This document shows positions 33,561-44,739 of a stretch of 64,000 nucleotides of DNA, piece by piece. The stretch covers positions 82,016,748 to 82,080,747 of the forward strand of contig CM056742.1 in the NCBI GenBank assembly GCA_029851415.1, read 5' to 3'. Each line of letters begins with the position of its first letter. Positions within the stretch are counted from its first letter, which is position 1. The translations under genes and the position numbers were made by a program. The notes below the pieces were generated by a model. The model saw nothing but the letters and a program-made list of their open reading frames with translations, did no database searches and had not been told where the DNA came from. This stretch comes from Eretmocerus hayati. Taxonomy: Eukaryota > Arthropoda > Insecta > Hymenoptera > Aphelinidae.

Positions 33561-35149
33561 AATCATTATTTAACCTGGCACGTTCCTTGAACTTCATTGA
33601 CCCCATACCTAGTCCAAAGTCGAGGAAACGGCCAAAATTCTAGTTAAATCATGCAAAATAAAAACCAACTCCAGAATTTGATGAAATAAGTTGAAAAAAC
33701 GCAACAAAAAAATCATATTTTTTTTTCTCTCTCTTTTTAACTACAAGATATCTCAGGTAATACTAGGGAGGACCCGTTTCTATCAAGTTGCTTTACGAAA
33801 GAATTTCAAAGAAGTGAAAATCTCAGTTTGAGATGTTGAAGAATTTTCTTCAAATTACATGAAAAAACGCGTATTTTGACCAATCAAATGACCACTATAC
33901 CACTGACACCAGTCAAATGACCTTAATACACGTTCATTGTATTGCAAATCTATTTTGTCAAATATCTAAACAACTACAAACATCATCAGGAACACCAGAA
34001 ACATTATGTAAGCATCTGAAAGGGGAAAATACAGGTTTCCGATACGTAAAATAGCCATATGCGTGATCTCAGTTTTCTCATCTCATTTTTCAAATTTGCC
34101 GATGTAATCGTAAGAAGTGAGTCGAGTAGTATCATATCATGGAGACAAACTAACAATCAAAGCCAAAAACTGAATAGAAAAAGTCTGGCACCGAAATATT
34201 AGGTGGTCCAAATTTCACCCAAAAAGTCACCATCAGCGCTAAAAACAAGCGCGTATCCGACTGTGAATCGAGCAATTTTGGTAATATTACATTCAAAATT
34301 GGTATGAACATTCTTTCAAATGCATACTATTAGAAATGAAACCGATCGACTACCCAAAATTTTTTAAATGGCCACAGTAAGGTGGAAACCCATATGAATC
34401 ACAGTTTCTCGTCCGTAAATGAAGGTACACAGAAAAGTACCATAGCTCGGTCAATTTTCATCCGATTTAGACGTGTAAAGGCTTAAATTGAAGGTTATTT
34501 TAAGAACTATACAATCATTTGATAGGAAAAGCTTCAGAAATTGGGAGTTTTGAAAAATGTTAGAGCTGAAAGTTCACAATTTTACTAATCGAGAGAACCC
34601 TTTTTCACGCTTTTCTATTCACAATCCCACATAGCATCTGATTAAAAATAATGTAAATAAATTACAATTGAGAATTGAAGTCAACTCGTGAGAGAGGAAG
34701 TATTTGTTGTGACCGACGAAAAATGATCCACAGCTGCAGGCGATAAAAATTTTTCTCTCTCCAAGCTGCATGATTACGTCCATATATGGCTATGTAGACT
34801 CTACCCATTGTATATGCAAGAACGGAGGAGAAACAGTGAGACTGACCGATTGAAGCAGGTGGCTGGAAGCTATAGCAATGAGCAACTGCAGGCCAGATCA
34901 ATGTATGAATATATATATCATGCATATGAGTATATGCACTGTGCAGAGAAGCTGACGCGCGATTAGATTGACCGCATTTCAAGGGATTGTGAGTTCGGTA
35001 CTCGCTCCCCGTTTTTCAGAAAACAACCCTTAAGATCCGGTTTGGCGCTTTGAGTCCTATTATATTCGGACAATCAAGCTTATAAGTTATAGACATGGCT
35101 TAGGTACATTAATCACAGATATTTCGATGAAATTTGGGTATCCGAACGA

Positions 35150-35900
35150 TAATTTTCGCGGTAAGCAAAAGTACGCGTAACTCGGGAACTACTGGGTCGA
35201 ATCGACTTTAATTGAGCTTGAATTATATCTAAGGAACCAAACTCAATGATGATCATTCGTGGGAGACGATTCCACGAATGGCCATCGAATGGCGGAAAAA
35301 TTCTCCGGTACAATGGAATCACGAGCAAAAATACGTATCGGGCGCGTCTAAACATGTTTCAATGACTCCCTAGGGGTTTTTTCCAAATGAATTACCTACC
35401 TACACCCTTCTAATACTGCAAGAAGTTCGCAATACCCGTTTAGATTGAGGTCATTCACATGAAGCGAGGACCAAAAGAGCAAAGTTGAGATTTTTGTAAG
35501 TCGAGCCGACTAGTGAAAGATGGATGATTTTATCCTGTCAAATTGAATATTGCAGGAAATGGCCTTGTGAATTATTCAAAGAGTAGATGACCCACATATC
35601 TAACTTTTCAAACACTTCCACAAGTCAGAAAATGAAAAAGGGAACAATGAAGGGTATTCAACGGTGGAAAACTGCAGTTACTTGCACGAAAAATCAGAGG
35701 GTGCGCGAATGGCGATTACTCAAAGTCTGAAGATCCAATTGAAGCGCACAATAGCTTATTTCGAAGCTAAGATTTGAAACAAAAAGACAATATAGGTATG
35801 ATCTTCAGTTTACTTAATGAGAACAGAGTGTGAATAGGCTTTGGAGCACTTCGAAAGTACTCGAGTGATACGAAAGTTGGACGATAAAACTATATCTATC
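35150..35900 (+). repeat. Diverged direct repeat, copy 3
   Basis: Landmark GGATGATTTTATCCTGTC at about 35521, followed by AGTAGATGACCCACATATC; same order of blocks as copies 1 and 2. Confidence 0.72.
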
Positions 35901-37756
35901 TCTTGTGGTGGCTCGAAAATGAGGGTCTAGTAACTCCGGCACCTTCTTTAGAACTCTTCTGACCCTGACAAAACAAAATCAAAGAAGAATGATACACTTG
36001 GTCTGAGTACACTCGAATAGTTAGGCGTATTTTTAGCAAAGGAACAAAACTAGACCAAGCATTGAATTCCATGAAAAGCGGTAATAGCGCAATAATGCCA
36101 ATTGAATCGTTTTCAGTGGACAATGAACAAAAGCTTCTTGTATTTCCTATCATTTGGACTCCAACAAGAAACTGGAGATGAATAAGTCGAATAACTTCAC
36201 GAGATACGTTTTTTTTTCGTCTCTGTAAATTTTCATGGAAGTTTACATAACTAAAGTCAAGCGGAAAGATACTTCTTTCAATAATAAAACTCAGCTTTTC
36301 AGAACAGACTAGAACAAGTTTGCGGCGTCAATGAATGATGAATGAGATTTTCTACGAACATACATGGGAAAATTGGAAACTGCACGGAATCTTGAGGTCC
36401 CACAAGACATAAAGTTACTCACTGGATTTCTTCTTCTCAAAAACCACTAGCTAAATTTGACATACTTTCAACAGAATGTTGGACCATAGAAATCTTTCTG
36501 AAGACAAGCAGATCGGAAAACTCCCGGGAATATCTCGAGATACTTGGCTCAACCTCAGCTGAGTTATACATAAATGGCATTTTCCTTTTTCTCCCTCCAC
36601 GAAAACGACTTTCAACTCAAAAGGTAGCAGCTATTGACAATTTTTACACTGTAAATACACTTCCAAAAAATGGATAAAAAAAGAGAGCTTCATCAAAACA
36701 CATTAAAAATTAACCCGCGGAACCTAACAAACCAGTCGACAATTAAACAAACAAAAAGTAGAGCAAACGAGATCCGCGTGATACAGAAGGCTGAATTTCC
36801 TAGTTGAAACGGGCAGATATACAATATACATACATATCTGATACAAACCTCAACCTCGTTATGATCGCTGTGAGACTTCAACTCCAAACAGCTGGATTAT
36901 CACAGTATGCCTTCTCATGTTGGATATTGCGTCGCGTCCATGTTTTTCTGTGTATCAAATTCCGGCCCAATGGGCAGCCGATATATCTTATTAAAAAATT
37001 TCAAGACGTGGCCAATTGAATAAAATCAAAGACTTGTTTTAACAAAAGTGTAGTCACGAGTGTAATCACGAATAAACGGAAAATCACAGATCAATACTCA
37101 TTTTTTTTTCACAAGTTACAAGGCTGAGCGCCAAAAAAATTTCAACAATTGTTAACACGAAACTAACATGAAAATTCGAAACGTTCAAATGCTATAGAAA
37201 TCATATACATTATTTCAATATTACCCAGGAAACCTTTTAAATATTCACGTAGGACGCCATCAGAAATTACACAGAAAATACTTGAGTACCATATAATAAA
37301 AATTGAACAAAACTGAAATTAAACTAAGCATATAAAACTAAAATTTTCCGAAGTAACTCTTTTCAAAACATATAGGGGATCTAGAATTTTAAAGAGGGGT
37401 TTTCGTAAATAACGGTAAGACAAATTCGAATTCCATAAAATAAATAATTTATTACCGAGCAAATACGGTAAGCAGGGAGCCAGTACATCTGTTACAAATT
37501 GAATAATAATTCCCAACTGAATTACTGATGGAAGAGATATTCCTTTTTACTCATTGAGTTAAAGGCTATAGCAAGGGAAGTTCAAATCAGCGAAAATATA
37601 AGAGCATACGAGGACATCTAATCGCAGTAAAAATTAGCTGTACAATTTCGAAATTTTAGGCAGCCCAATACTGGTCTCGTCTCAAAAGGGCACTGAAAAA
37701 TTCAGACGTGCTTAGGGAAACACTACAGACCATTCAAATACGGAAAAGATAATACT

Positions 37757-38175
37757 CACATACACTTAGAACATATCACAGCAGTTACCCGGGTCGGATA
37801 CCCTGTATGGGCATTACAAGATAAGCACCGACATCTAACGTCACGAACCATAGAGTTCAGACGATCTTTACGCTGAGTTATGCGTTTTCCGAGCTCATGT
37901 ATTTCCTTCCTCACTGCCAACACAGCAGCGTATGACTCCTTGAAGTCCCGAATATTCAGGACAGTAAAGCGATAAGTCGCCTTTAGGTAGCCGATACGGC
38001 GCGTCAAATAATAAACCAAAGGATCAGCTTCTCTTCCACCTAGGGCGATAATGGGCACAACTCCTCGGAATTCAGCATAGCGCGGGCTCGCCGCCACACA
38101 GTCCCTGCGAGACCCAGCCGCCCTAAACTCATTTCTATGGAAAAATTCCCTAATGGTAGGATACACCCTAACCAT
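37757..38175 (-). CDS. Accessory exon: basic protein with C-terminal zinc ribbon
   Basis: ATG at 38175 begins 139 codons ending in a Cys-rich tail (CRCLSCN, then ICSKC: C-x2-C...C-x2-C), preceded by a basic helical segment (LGKRITQRKDRLNS). The nominal stop overlaps a strong 5' splice site, AT|GTGAGTATT, so this is probably an internal or alternative first exon. A likely noncoding first exon lies upstream with donor GTAAGTATTG near 38290 and an acceptor ending TATTCAG near 38215. The tail and donor match those of the next ORF at 38641, so the two look like paralogous or alternative exons. The minus strand is opposite to env and pol. Function unknown; zinc-ribbon nucleic-acid or protein binding is a guess. 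Confidence 0.55.
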
Positions 38176-38640
38176 TTTTGATGATTTAGGAATTCTTCTG
38201 AATACAGGTCAAAACCTTATTATAAAGTTACAGAGGCACTGTGCACTTGAATACAATTGAAAACAGACTGAAGACGATCTCAATACTTACGCCGGAACAG
38301 ACAATGCATCGATGAAGATGCGATCTCAGAAGCTCTCGGTGTTATCACTCAGTGAGTACTATGCGAAATACGAGATGAGCGACTAAGAACCCGTGCATTG
38401 AACATTATATATAGATATCATTGAAATACAGAAAGCGCTTAAAGAATAAATTGGATATAGGGGACAAAATATGAATATGGTCAAACCGAAATATCTCATG
38501 CATCCGACGAAATACCAGCTACATGGAACACCTGTTCTCATCAAAAGCGCATCAGGGAGCCCTGAAAATACCAAAATTAAAACAATTCAAAATTTCTTCT
38601 TTCACGTTCCTTACACACCGTATTTGAAAATTTAAATACT

Positions 38641-40307
38641 CACAAGCAATCAGCACAAAGAGCATGATTGGTCAAATCTCGTTTAGCAAGCACTCGGATA
38701 CGGCAAAGTAGACAGCATTCCGAAGTGTGATTAACCGATTTTTGGTCCAGAGAGTCAAGTTTATGCTGGCGTTGCATGATTCGCAAACATAGCTGGGTCA
38801 TTCGATCAAACATCGTAGACGATCTAGTTTTGAGTCTACGACTCTTAGATTTCACCTTCTTCAAAGCTTTCTTAAGCCTGGCGATGACTGGATCACAGCA
38901 GGAATCTGGCCGACTGGGCGCCCGCAATTGAGCATCTTGCAAGCGCGTAACAACACCCGTTGGCTCGGGTGTCTGCGGTTCAGTAGACGACATTCCACCA
39001 AAATTCGATGCGGTTTTCTTGGAAATTATTGACGACCCCAGATCAGCACAGTTATCTAAGCCGGCGCTGGCGATAGGAATCTGAGGCTTTGTCTTTTCAA
39101 CAAGCGGCAAAATACCTTTCGTAAGTGTCACAACATTCGTAATTTTTGGCTTAGGCCTCACGGTATCAACTTTTGGAACAATTCCAAAGCTTGAGGTAGA
39201 GACGATCACAGTAGGCCTCGTAAAATTAGTCACAGGAGGCAGTTCAGGAATCGAAACCCCAAACACATCCTTTTCCAACATTGGAATCACTTGGGCCGCA
39301 TTTGGAGAAGGTACCCCACCCCTCGCGAGTCGAAGTCTTTCCGAACGACGGCACGGAGGTTGAGTCAGAGCAATTTTCGACAAAGAGCGTCGGGAGCGTG
39401 ATGCCGCATTCGTTTTAACAGACAAAAAATTTTCACGGGCAGCAGAAGTAACCGCCGAACCGGCATTTCGGTTTTCAGAGGGATCGACATGCAATTGCGT
39501 ATCTATACGATCAGAATGGACAATGCTCATTTTCTTTGTCCTGGGAACCTGTTTCGAACTCTTAGTTCTCGGTGAACGCTTCCCTTTTGGTCGGCCTCGT
39601 TGGCGTTTCCCAGGAAAATTTGATGGAACCTGAAGTCGCTCAATATCAGCATACTCCTCAACAGTGAGAGACGTTTGCACAGCCAACAAAGGCGGGGCAG
39701 TATTATTGTCGCATCTAAAAATCTCACGCGCAAGAGGCCTGCACTCGATAATTTCACAGTCACAAATTTCGGCTACTCGACATGGATTGGTTAAAACTCC
39801 ATCAACAACGAATAATTCGTCAGATTGTATGCGATCCAAATCTGCAAGCGAAGCATTTTCAAATTTCGGCGAATCATCAAAAACTTTCGGCTCTTCAACT
39901 TTCGGAGGAAGTTTCTCTTCTTGACAATCAAGCTCAGTGATGACAGACAATCCGTCTTCAAATTGGAGATCCACTTCTCTAGCATCGAGATAGAATACAG
40001 GAGTCACATTTAGGTTGCCCAACACAGGCGGTAAATCTTCAGCGAGATCTATTAGTGGTATATCGTAGTATAAAGGATCACTTTTCATAAAAGAATCGGC
40101 ACTCAAAACTTCATTTTTCGGCACAGGTTGTGCTGCACGCCTTTGAAGTATGGGACGAAAAGTTTCGAAATCAGGCAGGATACTTTCATTTTTCGATATT
40201 CCAGTATTCTCCACGAAAACAGCAAAATCCTCTTCTTTAGTGAGGATTGATTCAGGAATGATGATCGGCGTACTAGACGCATAGTTATGTTCTTCAGACG
40301 CGCTCAT
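38641..40307 (-). CDS. Accessory exon: AT-hook protein with C-terminal zinc ribbon
   Basis: ATG at 40307 (the open frame extends 12 codons further without ATG) gives 555 codons. The N-terminal half is acidic and low in structure. An AT-hook-like motif, RQRGRPKGKRSPR, at about residue 235-250 suggests binding to AT-rich DNA, followed by more basic patches. The C-terminus has a basic coiled helix (LKKALKKVKSKSRR) and Cys pairs (CCLLC...CADC) as in the neighbouring 139-codon ORF. Here too the stop overlaps a splice donor, TT|GTGAGTATT, in the same phase. It is transcribed head-to-head with env, whose ATG lies 392 bp away, so a shared promoter region is likely. Probably nuclear; the role is inferred as chromatin- or DNA-binding accessory protein of the element. 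Confidence 0.6.
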
Positions 40308-40698
40308 CGTGCTCGAGAAACCAAAAGCTGTCCGCGAAAGCAAGTCTCAAACTGAGACACTCATAGTACAAAGATCCAATGCATAAACACACGATCGACT
40401 TCCCACCAAGCGACCATAGGTGTCTTCTACGAAAACTGATAAGATAGGGCAGAGCTCCAACTCCGCAAGTCCAAAAGGGAGAGAGAGGAAAAATTGCAGG
40501 CATAGCATGCTCACGTTACGATGCGCGCAAAAGGAAAGATTGATCCATAGTCGCGAGTGACCGATACCACGGTCCATACAGAGTAATAATCCCATCAATA
40601 TGGCAAGTAATAAACATACTGAGTCACGTCAAAAGCTCTCCTCACGAGACAAAATTTCCAACAACTCAACAAAAATTTGTGTTGCGACTGAATTACAG
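40308..40698. promoter_or_regulatory. Divergent intergenic region with env splice acceptor
   Basis: Lies between the minus-strand AT-hook ORF and env. Its right end, ATTACAG|A at 40698/40699, is a splice acceptor one base before the env ATG. It presumably also holds the promoter of the minus-strand gene, but no clear TATA box could be fixed. Confidence 0.5.
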
Positions 40699-40699
40699 A

Positions 40700-42678
40700 A
40701 TGGCGGATGACAAAATTGAGAGAATGGAAATAAGACCAATTCATCATAATCCGGGACTAATCATGGAAAAACTGGACAGACTGTATACGTCTCGAGTATC
40801 TTGGAAGATAGTTCACAGCATAAACCTGGAACCATATTTCCATCGTAAGGCAAAGCTAAAGCAAGCTTGGGTCGCGACGAAGACAGGTTGTAATAAACAA
40901 AAATCAGGCTGTATAATAGCAGTGCAATTAGAAGAATTGGGCGAACGAATTGACGAGACTCAAAAGAATGCATACAAGGCTATACAATTACTGCAAGGAT
41001 ACGACACCAATTCAACTTCCTCGGAAAAACGAGTAAAGAGGTCTCGGTTTGCGGGAATCGGTAAACTGCATAGGATATTATTTGGAACACTAGACGAAGA
41101 CTCAGACTACGAGTTGAGAGAGCTTATTCAAGGTTATGCGAATGATAGCAACACGCTCGCAGCTCTATTAGCAAATCAAACGGAAATCATTCGTGAACAA
41201 TTTGGGAATCAGCATGACCGACTCAACAGAATTGATATAATCATAGCGGCAATGGAATTAGAACAAGAGAAATTGAGCAATTTTGTTGATTTCACCGCAG
41301 CCATGGAAATGTTCATAGAGAATGTCTTACAATATGAACTCGATACCGAGACGTTAACCCATGCGATACTTTTCGCAGCCCAAGGTGTTACACATCCCCG
41401 GTTCGTCTCGCCAACGATTTATCAGAAACCAAGAAAACAATTATGCAAACAGTTGCAGATGCGAGCTTCCCAGAAATCAGTAAAGCTGATACGCTATTGG
41501 ATCTTTTTAGTATTATGGATGTATCAATTTTGTTCATATACCCAAGATTGGTTTACTACATCAAACTACCTCTTCTCGATCTCGAAGAATACTATCTATA
41601 CAAGGCTTTACCGGTACCAATACACCAACGTAATTTCTCTTTTGATGGATATATATGGCCGGACTCCATGTACCAAGCAATCGATTCAGAAAGCAAGAGA
41701 TATATACCATTCACGGCAAATGAATTGAATAAGTGTAAAAAACTCAGAACCACATTCATATGCGAAAGCACGAGCCCTATTCACAACATCGATAACTTTT
41801 CTCCATGCGAAATAAAACTAGCGACACAGAGATTCATAAAGAACCTTTCGAATTGTGAGGTTAAAATTGCTAGGCTGCAAAACACATTTTAGGGTGCACT
41901 AGAGAAAGAGAATACATGGGTATATTCTACAACAAAAGGTGAATTTATATTCGAAGACTGTTTCAAGTATAAAAACGTCAGACATGAAATAAATGGCATG
42001 GGAATGATTCACTTACCTCAAGGTTGCTCAGCTTATACCAGGAACGTTAGGCTATCGGCTTCACGAAAAATTACAGTACATTCGGAAATAATGGTATTCC
42101 GAGAGAAAAACCTAGATTTAGCACCATTATTGAATAGGGAGTTCAGAAAAATTTCAGCAGACCCAATTAAGGGCTCAGAAATCATGCCTGGAATACAGAT
42201 TCGAGGTTATGCGCCTTTGAAATCTTTGAAAAAAGGGAAAAGTTTGAAAGAAATCATAGACAAAGCGTGAACCATGAGCCAACTAAAAATAATATCGACA
42301 AAATATGATAACTAGTTTTCCCACCTCATCTATTCGGGACTCTACTATGTAATGGTTCCAATCATCATCCTGTGCGTAGCAAGAGTCTTTTGCCCGGGGG
42401 GGTTCCCTTGTCTAATTGTGAGAAGACTTGTTTCAGGATGTTTCTCATGTCGACGCAAAAATCAGCCCAGAATAAATAACCCATTGGAAACGATTATTAT
42501 ACAAAACATGCCACAAATAGTACAACCAGAGATGCAGCAAACAAACTCAGCTCATGATGATACTCCGCCAAAACCACAGGATATGGGAAAACACGAGAAG
42601 GAATCAGAATTACCAAACAATGAATCGACCTCGAAGTCATTAGAGACAATACCTGCAGAACAAAGCCAAGATACATAA
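40700..42678 (+). pseudogene. env: Errantivirus-type envelope fusion protein, disrupted
   Basis: The ATG at 40700 directly follows a splice acceptor. The first part has a basic furin-type site (KRVKRS, about 41030-41047) followed by FAGIGKLHRILFG, the cleavage site/fusion peptide layout of insect errantivirus and baculovirus F-type env proteins, then coiled-coil segments. The frame is lost near 41430-41450; the rest lies in another frame, cut by stops at 41890 (TAG), 42268 (TGA) and 42313 (TAG). A membrane segment (about 42345-42400, VPIIILCVARVF) and a short Cys-rich cytoplasmic tail follow. The known role of the family is receptor binding and membrane fusion of enveloped particles. This copy cannot be expressed as one protein. 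It lies directly before the LTR, as expected for a 3' env gene. Confidence 0.88.
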
Positions 42679-43805
42679 TCGAAATCTTGAAAATAACAAG
42701 GAATACCACTCGTAATCAACGAAAGAGGTGAAAACCAAAAGCAGATATTCCCGAAATGGATGAAACAAAACCCACTATGATTGAACCGGATACATGACCT
42801 ATGTTATGCGAATATTTTCAAGAATATTTTCAAAATATTCTCGGCCTCCACAAGGTTTTGAGGCCAATTTCATCTATTCAGCACTGTTTAAGAGAGAGAC
42901 TGACTTGAGTAAAATTGTAATCCCAGGATTGATCTCATTTATTCTTCAATTCAAAAATACTTTCCAGAATTAGCTCATAAGAAATATTATCATATCTACC
43001 AGAGAGAGAGAGAGAAAGATAGAGAGCATTTCAACTGAACAACCATCATCCTTCCTTGTCAAATAATACTTCAATAACATTCGCTCGGTCACGAATAATG
43101 GGAGAGAGAAACAATCTCCACGCTACCAAATTAACGTTATTTTTCAAAATTTTTCTCAGCTAGAATCTCATTGTTCAAGTTGATTTGGAACATTTTTTTT
43201 TTCCACGCTACCAGAACAAAATTATAACTTAATCAGTATGTTTGTATAATCAATAAATAATAAAACAACTATGAATATGTTTAAGCATTCCCAAAGTATC
43301 CTCCATATCTTTTATGTGATTATAAATAAAGCCTAGTGCCTTTAATAAACCATTCCCACTATATTATGAATACTATATGAATTCACCAACAATGTAAACA
43401 CAATTTAGATGTAAGCTACCTTTTAAGAATATTGCATTCGTCAGCCTTTACTCGCTGAATTATCATGTATTCCAATTCATTCATAATTTCCACTTGAAAT
43501 TAACCGAAAAAAATCGCAAGAACCAAAAAAAAATTTTTTTTTATATTTTTCTTATTTTCTCTGATCCGGGGATCAGGTGCGCGCCAATGAACGTGTCATG
43601 GAGCAGGTCTAGCTCCATGCCTTCTAGTAGCTCTTGCAAGATTCGATGCAACAAAACGCCACTAACGGCACGTGCAAGATTCAATAGCTGTGACTCAGAG
43701 GCGCCAGTCTAGAGCTTTCTAGAATGTTCGAGAACGAGCGCAATGACGCAGGAATGCGCGAGCACACAGGCGCCAACACGCATTTTACCGCAGCACGAGG
43801 ACTAG

Positions 43806-43853
43806 TATAAATACGGTGCAAAAGCCGCGGGCAGCGCTTCTAGAGTCTCAGTT
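43806..43853 (+). promoter_or_regulatory. LTR core promoter
   Basis: TATAAATA at 43806-43813 and an insect-type initiator TCAGTT at 43848-43853 in the LTR upstream of gag. The spacing is slightly longer than usual, so the exact start of transcription is uncertain. Confidence 0.6.
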
Positions 43854-44001
43854 GACCACGTAAACTCGTAGCGTAGACTCCGCGATTAGCAGCATTCCAG
43901 GACGAGTAGTCTCAGCCCTTGATACTCTCGTACCATTGTAGAATCAGTAGAATAACGAACAGTTGTAACAGTCTCTCTCTCAGATTCATAACTTACCTTT
44001 G

Positions 44002-44007
44002 AATAAA
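44002..44007 (+). terminator. LTR poly(A) signal
   Basis: AATAAA about 150 bp downstream of the presumed transcription start, inside the R region of the LTR, as expected for 3'-LTR polyadenylation. Confidence 0.6.
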
Positions 44008-44143
44008 ATCTATACTGCACTCAACATCTTGGACTTATCATTCTGAGAATACCTTGCACCCCAACTTACTGACCCGACGGTCTGGTAAGGACAGAATAGA
44101 ACCCATAGCACATGAACCTTAAGAACCCTGGTTCATAACAAAC

Positions 44144-44163
44144 TGGTGACAGCGCTGGGATTC
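44144..44163 (+). promoter_or_regulatory. tRNA primer-binding site
   Basis: TGGTGACAGCGCTGGGATTC starts three bases after the LTR. Its complement ends in ACCA and folds as the 3' half of a T-arm plus acceptor stem, resembling a class II tRNA (Leu or Ser). This supports minus-strand DNA priming and the LTR end at 44140. Confidence 0.75.
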
Positions 44164-44316
44164 TGTCTGCAAGGATTTAGATTTTTCAAGCAGTATAGAA
44201 TCAGTCAAAAAATTTTTCCCCCGAATAGGGATTTCAGGTCAAATCGCGGCGCGTTTTTGAAAACATAAGCATCCAAGCAACATTGACGAATTTCTAACTA
44301 CAAAGAGACAGGAAGG

Positions 44317-44360
44317 ATGTTCATCTGGATTTGCGCCATCGCAGTCTTCGCTACTATCGG
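44317..44360 (+). CDS. env: Env signal-peptide mini-exon in the 5' leader
   Basis: ATG at 44317 is followed by 14 codons of hydrophobic residues (MFIWICAIAVFATI) and then two bases before a splice donor, GG|GTAAGAA at 44361. A hydrophobic start cut by a donor in the leader before gag is the arrangement used to make spliced env mRNA in insect errantiviruses. The phase (2 nt left over) fits the env acceptor at 40698, which leaves 1 nt before the env ATG. In this window that acceptor lies upstream, so the junction cannot form in cis here. Confidence 0.7.
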
Positions 44361-44739
44361 GTAAGAAAATTTATTTACCCCAATATTTGTCCCTCGTGGG
44401 GAGAGTCGCGAGGCAAAGACTCATTCTTTTTCAAACCATCTAGAAGCCAAAATATTTACAGGTTTAAACTATTCCATCTATTTTAATTTTAACCCCTAAA
44501 CCCAAAAATTCAAGCTCGAGAAAACTATAATTACTAATTACCGAATAGAAGAGGTGGTCCCCGAATCAAAACCCTTCTCAAGTAACTTTCATCTCATTCA
44601 CGGGTCACAACCTGCTGAAATTGACCCGTTGGAATTGTGTGATAGTTTTTCACGCGTCACGCAACTGTGTATACTTGGCATTGTGAAATTAAAACTGTCA
44701 ACTGTGCAGTTAAATAGATTTTCACCGTATACCAGGATC

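Larger units (their letters stand above)
27228..37755. other. 10.5-kb repeat-rich non-coding region
   Basis: No recognisable protein on either strand. It contains a 94-bp tandem array (32050-32640), related copies at 29868-30020, and four diverged direct copies of a 0.5-1 kb repeat. Under the circular-permutation model it would be the large intron or spacer of the antisense accessory gene region of the giant element. Confidence 0.55.
42802..44140 (+). repeat. Single LTR of the env-bearing gypsy element
   Basis: The right edge is firm: it ends CATAACA at 44140 and a tRNA primer site follows after 3 nt. The left edge is set by the only nearby inverted match TGTTATG at 42802-42808, 124 bp after the env frame, giving 1339 bp. 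It holds TATAAATA (43806), an initiator TCAGTT (43848) and AATAAA (44002). No second copy was found in the window, so the left edge is tentative. It serves both as the 3' end of env and the 5' end of gag. Confidence 0.75.

Noticed and set aside
43002..43025. Purine run (GA)n as a polypurine tract
   Set aside because: It lies inside the inferred LTR and is not followed by a TG terminus matching the CATAACA end; more likely a simple repeat.
18579..44140. A 25.5-kb DNA transposon with 20-bp terminal inverted repeats (Polinton-like)
   Set aside because: The right end is a clear retroviral LTR end followed by a tRNA primer site, and no Polinton genes (DNA polymerase B, capsid, ATPase) are present. 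Kept only as an unexplained inverted match.
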